Assembly (NCBI RefSeq): GCF_022213955.1
Contig: NZ_JAKNTW010000008.1
Span: 310,001 to 374,000, forward strand
DNA length: 64,000 nt
Source of the DNA: Dolomitihabitans soli
GTDB lineage: Bacteria > Actinomycetota > Actinomycetes > Streptosporangiales > Streptosporangiaceae
Reading direction: 5' to 3'
Made by a program: the position numbers and the translations under genes
In this document: one piece after another, positions 22,234-29,721 of the stretch
How the letters are laid out: each line of letters begins with the position of its first letter
Numbering within the stretch: position 1 is the stretch's first letter
The notes under the pieces: generated by a model
What the model was told of the DNA's origin: nothing
Database searches by the model: none
What the model saw: the letters and a program-made list of their open reading frames with translations, nothing else

Positions 22234-22310
22234 CCGTCGAAGCTATTTGCGCCATCCCGCCCGGCACCATTGCGAGATCCCGCCACGTCTTCTACGGAAA
22301 ACCACCACCG

Positions 22311-23162
22311 TCACGCGGCGTCTTCGGGCACCGCCAGCGTCCGACCGGCCGCGACCACATCCCGCAAACTCCCGGCAAGCCTGCTTTCGAGGTCGCGCAC
22401 CTGGTCGGCGAGGTCGCGTAGGCCCTCGGTGTCGTGGGTCCGCGCCAGGAGGTCCCGGTACTTGTCATTGCTCTTCATCAGGTCCCGGGCCCGCAACGCC
22501 GCGTCCGCCGCCGCCACCCGCTGCGCGTACGCCTCGATCTCGCGGACCTGGCCGACGACCGTCTCCACCGAGCGGTTCAGCGCCTCCCGCTGCGGCGCGA
22601 GCACCTCGGCCAGTTCGGGGGTCACCACCCCGGTCAGCGCCGCGGCCTGCTCGGCCCGCAGCGCCACCTGGATGCGGAGCAACCGGGCGATGTCCCACAG
22701 CCGGTGCGGCAACACGACGTCGTCGGCGATGCCGTCGAGCATCCCGAGACGTTTCACCTGAGACCGGGACACCTGCTCGATCGCGTCCCGTACCCGGCCG
22801 ACCAGCTCGCGGGCGTCGAGGTCGAGATCCGCCGGCAGCACGTAGCAGTCGCCATACAGTCGCTTGAGCCGCGTGCCCAGGCGGGTGCGTCCCGCGTGGA
22901 TCAGCATTGCGGCGAGAACGAAGAGCGGGACGGTCCACAGCGCGACGAACCGGGCGTCGGTCTCCACGGCCATCCCGAGCAGAAAGGCCCCGAGCAACGC
23001 CGCGACGAATCCGCCGACCGTGCAGAGACGTCTCTCCCAGGTCGAAGGCCCGGCGTCCGCCCGCAATTCCGCTGGTGTCGCCAGGATCCGCCATCGATAC
23101 GCGTCTGGAATGGCGGGATCCACGATCGGCTCGTCATTCACGATCCGCTTCCCCTTCGGCAC
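22311..23162 (-). CDS. hypothetical membrane protein with coiled coil
   Basis: A 283-residue protein with two membrane helices (about 48–66 and 72–90), then a long alpha-helical cytoplasmic part rich in Arg, Glu and Ala (about 120–275) that should form coiled coil. No enzymatic motif. It lies downstream of a gap on the same strand as the CubicO gene, but nothing links them functionally. Confidence 0.8.
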   Translation of the reverse strand: MPKGKRIVNDEPIVDPAIPDAYRWRILATPAELRADAGPSTWERRLCTVGGFVAALLGAFLLGMAVETDARFVALWTVPLFVLAAMLIHAGRTRLGTRLKRLYGDCYVLPADLDLDARELVGRVRDAIEQVSRSQVKRLGMLDGIADDVVLPHRLWDIARLLRIQVALRAEQAAALTGVVTPELAEVLAPQREALNRSVETVVGQVREIEAYAQRVAAADAALRARDLMKSNDKYRDLLARTHDTEGLRDLADQVRDLESRLAGSLRDVVAAGRTLAVPEDAA

Positions 23163-23387
23163 GGCGATGGTCAGGAGAATCCGTAACGGAAATATGCACG
23201 TCCGAGAAGTATGTCAATTCGGCGAGGACGCCGGTAAGCACGGCGAAGCATCAGGGTTACGGCCGTGAGTTCCAGGGTCGTCCTGCGTGCTCCACGGCGA
23301 TCGGGCGAACATTACACAGCGTGGTGAGTCGGTGGCATATGGTGACCTCGTCGTATCGGATCACCAGTCCACGGGAGAGCATTCACC

Positions 23388-23723
23388 ATGCGTCTTCGTA
23401 CCATCGCGACCGCCCTCGGCGCCGCTGCCGCGCTCGTCCTGTCCCTGCCGGGCACCGCCGGCGCGGCTGACGGAACGTTCTATTACACCTACTACGACGA
23501 GTACGGCCAGCCGCTCGACGGCACGCTCGTGCACCCGGTGAGCGGCGAGTGCTTCGACATCCCTGAGGCGGTCGTGGAATCCGCTTCCGCCCCGCGCAAC
23601 TGGACCCGTTCGACCGCCGTGGTCTTCACCGAGTTCGGCTGCGCAGGCAACCACTACAGCCTCCGGCCCCTCGGCGGCGCGGCCTCGGACCGTCTGAAGC
23701 TGCGCTCGGTCGTCTTCTCCTGA
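23388..23723 (+). CDS. small secreted protein
   Basis: A 111-residue protein with a clear signal peptide (about 1–27, ending AGAADG). The mature part is about 85 residues with two cysteines (GECFDIP and EFGCAGN) that could pair. This resembles small secreted proteins of actinomycetes without assigned function. The start ATG is at 23388. Confidence 0.8.
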   Translation: MRLRTIATALGAAAALVLSLPGTAGAADGTFYYTYYDEYGQPLDGTLVHPVSGECFDIPEAVVESASAPRNWTRSTAVVFTEFGCAGNHYSLRPLGGAASDRLKLRSVVFS

Positions 23724-24387
23724 CGAGCCGGGGCCGCCGTCCCCGGTGCACGCCGTACGGCATGACATCACCTCGGCCGTCGATCAACGGGCTACGGTCC
23801 GCGGGCCTGTCCGCCCGCGGGCCGTACGACGCCGCCGTGAACGGCCTCCAACCCGGCCGGCCAGTCGTCAGCCACAGGCGGGTGCCATGATCGGTCTCCT
23901 TCGTCAGTACGGCATGCGGAGCGCACGCGAGCCCATCGTTTGACCTGATCAGAGGAAACGTCACCAGTCCGCACGCTATCCGGCTACGTGTGCCGAGCCG
24001 TACAAACTGGTGAGACTTGCTGTGAGTTAAAACGATCTGGCTGGCGGGTGCGGGTCCGCGCCTGGCCTTCGGATTCCACGCCAATACCGGTGGCGTGCGC
24101 CAGTCCAGCGTCTCTACAAGAGCGAGTTCGTCTAGCCGGCGACGGCCGGCCCCAGGTCCCGCTGCTCCCCTCGCCGGAGCAGCGGGATACACGGCCTACG
24201 CGCCGGCCGTGAGCCGGTCCGCCTCGTGGTGAAGGGCGTCTATGAGAAGCAACTCAAGGAGAAGGTCTTCCTCGACGCCATCCAGAACTTCCATCTGGCC
24301 TCCCTAGGGACATGACGCCCCAGTTACCCCAAGAGTTGCCATCTATGTTGATTTGATATGGATTAACGGCAAATATGGCGTTCCTCG
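23724..24387. other. 664-bp region without an intact gene
   Basis: I see no convincing gene. A short open stretch on the plus strand (about 24180–24315) reads KGVYEKQLKEKVFLDAIQ before a stop and has protein-like composition, so it may be the tail of a lost gene. The stretch near 24310–24385 is AT-richer than its surroundings. Confidence 0.4.
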
Positions 24388-24846
24388 TCAGGTGGTCAGC
24401 CAGTGTCCGTCGGTCAGGAGTTCGCGGCCCTTGAGCTCGTTGACTTCGCGCCAAGCCTGCAGCCGCTGCGGGTGAATGCGGAAATAGAGGTACGGGCTGC
24501 TGAGCCGGCGGGGGTCGAAGCCGGTCTTGGCGGCGAAGGCGTCGCCGACCTCGTCGGTGATCTCGGCAGCCGTCAGAACCTGGACGGTTCCCTCGATGAG
24601 CAGGACGTCGCGGGTCGGGCCGATGCCGATCCGGACCTTTCCGGTGGCCTGTAGGTTACGGCTGGTCGTGCTGGCGGCGGGCGTGGATATCAACAAGGCG
24701 CTGCCGTCCCACAGAAAGGACAACGGCACCAGATAGGGCAGGCCGCTCTGCCCGTCGGCGGTGGCCACCCAGGCGTCCACGTCGTGCTCAAGCCGATGCA
24801 GCGTGTCCTGCTTGCGTTGTTCCTGCGTACGAGGCGGCGGGTTCAT
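24388..24846 (-). CDS. pyridoxamine 5'-phosphate oxidase-like / F420-binding protein
   Basis: A 152-residue split-barrel protein of the PPOX family. The pattern VATADGQSGLPYLVPLSFLWDG, TTSRNLQATGKVRIGIG and the closing helix (AWREVNELKGRELL) match small actinobacterial members that bind F420 or FMN. The specific reaction is unknown. It stands alone between two gene-poor stretches. Confidence 0.85.
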   Translation of the reverse strand: MNPPPRTQEQRKQDTLHRLEHDVDAWVATADGQSGLPYLVPLSFLWDGSALLISTPAASTTSRNLQATGKVRIGIGPTRDVLLIEGTVQVLTAAEITDEVGDAFAAKTGFDPRRLSSPYLYFRIHPQRLQAWREVNELKGRELLTDGHWLTT

Positions 24847-25266
24847 CGTCGGTCAACTCCTTCTCACTTCGAACATGGCACTCGAATCATCGCGTGCGCG
24901 GCAGCCGCCGGAGCAGGCGGCACCACCTTCGTCGCGCCACGCAGTTCGGGCGCCCTGGCCGCTCCGACCTCCTATTACGTCCACCGGCTCGCGATGCCCC
25001 CGCGATAGCCGTACGGCAGAGCCGGGCCGGTCGGCGGCGTGCGGGCCATCAGGAGATCATGGCGGGCTTCCGTCACTCGTCAGGTTCCCGCAGGAGTACG
25101 GTTATGCGCTGCCGCCCGACAGAATGTTTTGTCACGAATTGTGGCCTATCACGTGATATAAAGCCATTTGATCTGACCGGTTGATACTCATCCGATCGGA
25201 ACCGAATGAGGTGTTCCGCACGTCATATGGCAATACTCTGTGACGCATGAGCCTGGAGGGGTCCAC
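24847..25266. other. gap with possible acetyltransferase remnant
   Basis: No intact gene. At about 24940–25008 the plus-strand frame reads SYYVHRLAMPPR followed by a stop, which resembles the beta-4 segment of GNAT acetyltransferases. The rest is absent, so at most a gene fragment. The bases before 25267 hold the ribosome-binding site of the next gene. Confidence 0.4.
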
Positions 25267-26037
25267 GTGGTGATGGGTCGCACATTCTTAGCGGTGGTGG
25301 TGATGGCGACCACCGCGTTCAACGCCGGAGGGGCCACGGCGAACAGCGACGCACAGGCGCCCGCCACCACCGTCGACGTGCCCGGTGTCGCCGCTGCGCC
25401 CACCACCGCCGGCAAAGCGGAGGACGCCTGCGTCCGCCTCAGGGGCGCGGCGGCGTGCGTGGGCCCGGACGACGCCGACCGGCCGGGGATCACGATCGAG
25501 GACACCGAGACCGACAGGCTCCATCCCGCGGTCGAGTACTACCTGAACGGCTACCTGGGCACGAAGTACGTCATCCATAATCTGGCACGTGAGGGCGAAG
25601 TCAGGGGAACTCGCGCGATCGGCAAGACCGTGACGTTCCGAGCCGCGATATTCCAGGGCAATCACCGGATCAAGGTCAGCGCATGGATGACGGTTCGCAA
25701 CGTCACCAAGCATCCCGTCAAGCGGGAAACGCGTGTCACACCGTTCACCGCGCGGGCGCGGGCCGAGATCTGCACCTCGACGAGAGGCGCCGCGAGCCTG
25801 TGCTTCGCCGAGCGGAAGACGTTCGTCTTCGCGTGTGACACGAGTGCCGACAGGCATCAGGCCCGGGCGGAGTACTTCGTGGGAGGCGACCCGTCGGCGC
25901 GTTTCGAGATCCACCAGCTGGCCGGGCCCAACAGCTGCGGGAAGGCCGAGCACGGCGGTCTTTCCATCAGCAAGTACCGCGCCTCGGTGTTCGATCACAA
26001 CAATCGGGTCGGCGACCGGCTGTACCAGTACAACTAG
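25267..26037 (+). CDS. secreted protein with duplicated domain
   Basis: About 256 residues. I choose GTG 25267 because GGAGGG lies about 7 bp upstream and the signal peptide (VVMGRTFLAVVVMATTAFNA) then starts correctly. The mature protein contains two similar halves: AEDACVRL…DRLHPAVEYYLNGYLGTKYVIHNLA and, later, CFAERKTF…DRHQARAEYFVGGDPSARFEIHQLA, each with a pair of cysteines. It is probably an extracellular beta-rich repeat protein. No family is recognised. Confidence 0.8.
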   Translation: MVMGRTFLAVVVMATTAFNAGGATANSDAQAPATTVDVPGVAAAPTTAGKAEDACVRLRGAAACVGPDDADRPGITIEDTETDRLHPAVEYYLNGYLGTKYVIHNLAREGEVRGTRAIGKTVTFRAAIFQGNHRIKVSAWMTVRNVTKHPVKRETRVTPFTARARAEICTSTRGAASLCFAERKTFVFACDTSADRHQARAEYFVGGDPSARFEIHQLAGPNSCGKAEHGGLSISKYRASVFDHNNRVGDRLYQYN

Positions 26038-26207
26038 GGACAAGGGCTGTCCACAGCGTCGGCCGAAGTCACGCGATCGGCGTCCGGCACCCGGTCGCCC
26101 CGCGGTCATGAAGAAACACGCCTTTCGACAATCGAGCGCCGCCCCTACCCGGACCCGATACCGGAGGCGTGTTCTCCCCTATCGCGACGTGCTGCACAAT
26201 CCTGAAT

Positions 26208-26930
26208 ATGGTCATCATCCAGCCCGACGAGAAGACCTCGATCAGTTTTCCCATTGTCGAGATCGCTGAGGGCCGATCGGTGACCTTCGGGCGAAGCGTC
26301 CCGGGCTCCCGGGTGGACATCCCCCTCAGCGACGATCGCGGCCTGTCCCGGGAGGGCGGCACGATCAGAGCCGCCGGCGACCACTGGATGATCTCCAACA
26401 CCAGCTCCGGCTCGACCTACGTCGTGGAGAATCCGGAGGGCGGCGGCGAGTTCGTCAAGATCGCGCCGGGCGAGGCGGGCGTGCCGATCGGGTACGGCTT
26501 CGCCCGGGTCGTGGTCCCCGCCCTCGGCGGCACGGCGAGCTTCCTCGTCTGGGCGCCGCGTGACATCGTCGCCAGTACGGCACGGCCCGCGCGCAGGGAC
26601 ACGAAGACCGTTTTCAACCTGGATCCACACAAGAAGTACTTCCTCGTGCTCGTGGCGCTGTGCGAGCCACGGCTGCTTGATCCGTCGACGGCGGTGATTC
26701 CGACCGTCCCGCAGATCCTCAAACGGCTCTCGGACCCTGAGTTAACCCGTTTCGCGATTAATCACCACATCACCTACCTGGCAACGCAGAAACTCCGGGT
26801 CCGCGGCCTCTCCCCCGATAAGGCCGACTGGCAGCGGGCGGCGCTGGTCAACACCGCCCTGCGGTTCGACGTCGTCACCCAGGAGCACCTGGCGTTGCTC
26901 CCACCGGCCGGCCGCCGGGCCCTCCTGTAA
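26208..26930 (+). CDS. FHA-domain-like protein
   Basis: About 240 residues from ATG 26208 (MVIIQPDEK). The first ~105 residues form an FHA-like fold: SVTFGRS, then LSREGGTI, and the SNTSSGSTYV segment, matching the GR…SR.H…N pattern of phosphothreonine-binding FHA domains, although the His is replaced. The C-terminal ~100 residues are helical (RRDTKTVFNLDPHKKYF…). It lies 63 bp upstream of a Ser/Thr kinase on the same strand, so it is likely a phosphorylation-dependent partner or substrate of that kinase. Confidence 0.8.
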   Translation: MVIIQPDEKTSISFPIVEIAEGRSVTFGRSVPGSRVDIPLSDDRGLSREGGTIRAAGDHWMISNTSSGSTYVVENPEGGGEFVKIAPGEAGVPIGYGFARVVVPALGGTASFLVWAPRDIVASTARPARRDTKTVFNLDPHKKYFLVLVALCEPRLLDPSTAVIPTVPQILKRLSDPELTRFAINHHITYLATQKLRVRGLSPDKADWQRAALVNTALRFDVVTQEHLALLPPAGRRALL

Positions 26931-26993
26931 GGTTCCCGTGGCCTCGGCAGGCGCTCTTCCGCGACAATCATGGTCTGAGTCGCGGAGGCTGAC

Positions 26994-28973
26994 ATGGCGG
27001 TGATCGAATCCCTGCGAGCCGGTGATCCCCGGCGCATCGGGGAGTGGCGGCTGCTCGGCCGGTTGGGTGGAGGCGGGCAGGGCGTCGTTTACCTCGGTGA
27101 GACGGCCGAGGGCGGCAAGGTCGCCGTCAAACTGGTGCACGCGCACCTCATCGCCGACACGAAGGCGAAGAAGTACCTGGTCGCCGAGGTGGAGGCGATG
27201 CGGAAGGTGGCCGCGTTCTGCACCGCCCGGGTGTTGGCAGCCGACGTCGAGGGCGACCAGCCGTACATCGTGAGCGAGTACGTGGACGGGCCGTCCCTGC
27301 ACCAGGTCGTCTCCGCAGCGGGTCCGCGGGACGCCTCGGCGCTCATCCGCCTCGCCATCGGCACGGCGACCGCGCTCACCGCGATCCACCAGGCAGAGGT
27401 GATCCATCGCGATTTCAAACCGAGCAACGTACTGCTCGGCTCCGACGGACCCCGGGTGATCGACTTCGGGATCGCCAAGATCCTTGATCTCACCACGACC
27501 ATCTCGGCCGAGTTGATCGGGACGCCCTCCTACATGGCCCCCGAGCAGCTGAGCGGCGAGCGCCTGACGTCGAGGCTCGACGTCTTCGCGTGGGGATGCA
27601 CGATGGTGTACGCGGCGACCGGGCAGAGCCCGTTCGGCCATGACGCACTGCCTTTGATCATGAACAGGATTCTGCACGCGCCCCCCGAGCTGGGCACCCT
27701 CGACGGCCCGCTGCGCCCCATGATCGAAGCCTGCCTGGAGAAACTCCCCGCCAACCGGCCCAGCGCCCGGGAGGTGCTCCTCGAACTGCTGGACTCCTCC
27801 TCCCCGGAAGCCCAGGTGCTCCCGACCGGGGCCGACCTCGCCGCGCGCGGACCAGTGGGCGAGCAGACCATCGTGCCGCCACCTCTCGCGGTGACCGAAA
27901 CACCACGGCTGAGCCGCCGCCGGGTCCTGGCCGCGCTGACCGGCGCCGCGGCACTACTGGCCGGTACGGCTGTCGCCCTGCGCGGCACGCTGGCCGCCGA
28001 GCCGACCACACTGGCGCGGCCCACCCCAGGGGCGTTGCCCGGCCTGCGCGGGTCGCTCCAGCCTGACGCGTCGGCATCGGTGATCATGACCTCGTACACG
28101 GCGATCGTCAGCGGCAAGCTCGCCAACGCGTACGTCCTCAACAGCGAGACCGGCCAGTTCGACGCGACCGCGTACCGCGGCGCCGGGGTCTCCTTCGACC
28201 GGCGCTATGTGGCCGGGGTCTCGGAACCGATCAAAGATCTGGGAGCCGCCAGGCAGCTCACCATCGAGGACCGGTCCACCGGCCAGAAGCATCCCGTCAA
28301 GCTGAACCAGCCGTTCATGGCACCCCGCTGGTCGCCGACGCGAAACCAGCTGGTCGTCACCCTCCTGGACGGCGCCGAAACGGCGAAGGGCGTGGGTTAC
28401 GCCATCGTGTCCCCCGACGACTACACTCCCAAGATCGTCAAGATGGATCGGATCCACCTGGGGGCTCTGGGCTGGCCGCTCCACCCCGGGACCTTCGCGT
28501 GGAGCCACGACGGCACCACCCTGGTGGCCGCCTCACTCGAAGGGTCCTGGGCCGACAGCACCCTGTGGGTCTACGCCCCCGACGGGAAGCTGATCAAGTC
28601 GTACCCGGGTCTCGGCCAGAATGTGGGCTACCCGTTCTCTCCGGACGGCAAGCTGATCGCCACCCAGACCAGATTCGCAGGCTCGGAGGGGGACAAGGGC
28701 AAGGACCAGGTGACGGTCTTCGACGCCGGGACGCGCGCGTTCGTCCGAGACCTGCCGACCGAACTCTGGTTCATGGGCTGGTACGACGCCTCCCACATCA
28801 TCGGCTACCACTGGGAAAGGGATCGACAAGGCGTCGGCCAGGTAAGGATCGTCGGAACCGACGGCACCCTGGGCCGCGTCCTGGTCACCAACGACGAGTC
28901 CCCGGCCAACTGGAACATCTGGCCGACCTATTCACGCGTCGGCCCTCAGGAAACCCGACTCGAAGGAACATGA
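26994..28973 (+). CDS. serine/threonine protein kinase with extracellular propeller-like domain
   Basis: A 659-residue PknB-type kinase. The N-terminal kinase domain has the glycine loop GGGGQG (25–30), Lys46, catalytic HRD (138–140) with FKPSN, and DFG (157–159). A membrane helix follows (about 307–325). The outer part (about 340–659) is made of beta-propeller-like blades (WSPTRNQ, WSHDG, FSPDG). It probably senses an external signal and phosphorylates cytoplasmic targets. An FHA-like gene lies just upstream, and the stop overlaps the start region of the kptA gene. Confidence 0.93.
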   Translation: MAVIESLRAGDPRRIGEWRLLGRLGGGGQGVVYLGETAEGGKVAVKLVHAHLIADTKAKKYLVAEVEAMRKVAAFCTARVLAADVEGDQPYIVSEYVDGPSLHQVVSAAGPRDASALIRLAIGTATALTAIHQAEVIHRDFKPSNVLLGSDGPRVIDFGIAKILDLTTTISAELIGTPSYMAPEQLSGERLTSRLDVFAWGCTMVYAATGQSPFGHDALPLIMNRILHAPPELGTLDGPLRPMIEACLEKLPANRPSAREVLLELLDSSSPEAQVLPTGADLAARGPVGEQTIVPPPLAVTETPRLSRRRVLAALTGAAALLAGTAVALRGTLAAEPTTLARPTPGALPGLRGSLQPDASASVIMTSYTAIVSGKLANAYVLNSETGQFDATAYRGAGVSFDRRYVAGVSEPIKDLGAARQLTIEDRSTGQKHPVKLNQPFMAPRWSPTRNQLVVTLLDGAETAKGVGYAIVSPDDYTPKIVKMDRIHLGALGWPLHPGTFAWSHDGTTLVAASLEGSWADSTLWVYAPDGKLIKSYPGLGQNVGYPFSPDGKLIATQTRFAGSEGDKGKDQVTVFDAGTRAFVRDLPTELWFMGWYDASHIIGYHWERDRQGVGQVRIVGTDGTLGRVLVTNDESPANWNIWPTYSRVGPQETRLEGT

Positions 28974-29512
28974 TGGACGATCGACGGCTGGTCCGGATCT
29001 CGAAATATCTCGCCAAACACCTGCGCCACGAGCCTGGGCGGATCGGAATCGACCTCGACGAGCACGGCTGGGTGGACGTGGAGACGCTGCTCGCCGCCTC
29101 CGCCGCGCACGGCTTCCCGATCGGCCGTGACGAGCTGGACCTGGTCGTCACGGCCAACGACAAGCGGCGATACGTGATCGCCGACGGCCGCATCCGCGCC
29201 AGCCAGGGGCATTCCGTGGTCGTCGACCTCGATCTGCCCGTGGTGACACCGCCCGCCCACCTCTATCACGGGACGGTGGACCGGAACCTGGCCGCGATCC
29301 GCGCCGAAGGGCTGCGCCCGATGAACCGCCACCATGTCCACCTCTCGCCCGACCGCGAGACCGCCACCCGGGTCGGCATGCGGCGCGGGCGAGCGGTGGT
29401 GCTGGCCGTGAACGCGGCCGGCATGCACGAAGCCGGTCACGTCTTCCACGTCAGCGCCAACGACGTATGGCTGGCGGAACACGTCCCGCCGGGGTTCATC
29501 CGCTTCCCCTGA
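28973..29512 (+). CDS. kptA: RNA 2'-phosphotransferase, Tpt1/KptA family
   Basis: Transfers a 2'-phosphate from RNA to NAD+, the last step of eukaryotic tRNA splicing; the bacterial role is unclear and may include RNA-repair or nucleotide modification. The 179-residue protein contains the family's SKYLAKHLRHEP start, the LYHGTV and HHVHLS segments and the VFHVSANDVWL end. Two in-frame ATGs (28970, 28973) overlap the kinase stop codon. GAAGGAA just upstream favours 28973. The overlap implies translational coupling with the Ser/Thr kinase, which is an unusual partnership. Confidence 0.92.
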   Translation: MDDRRLVRISKYLAKHLRHEPGRIGIDLDEHGWVDVETLLAASAAHGFPIGRDELDLVVTANDKRRYVIADGRIRASQGHSVVVDLDLPVVTPPAHLYHGTVDRNLAAIRAEGLRPMNRHHVHLSPDRETATRVGMRRGRAVVLAVNAAGMHEAGHVFHVSANDVWLAEHVPPGFIRFP

Positions 29513-29721
29513 GGCCCCCGCCGAACACGCCGCGGCCCGCCGTCCTCGTGAAACCCTGCCTACGAATTAAGTCGAACGGCCTGGAGCGCCGCAGCCACGT
29601 ACGCATAGCCGACCTCAACGCCACACTCGTGCGGGATGATCACCAGCTTGGCGGACCATGGGTGCAGAGTTGTGGCAATCCGGCGAAACTCACCGCCGGC
29701 CAGGGAAGGAAGGCGATCTGC

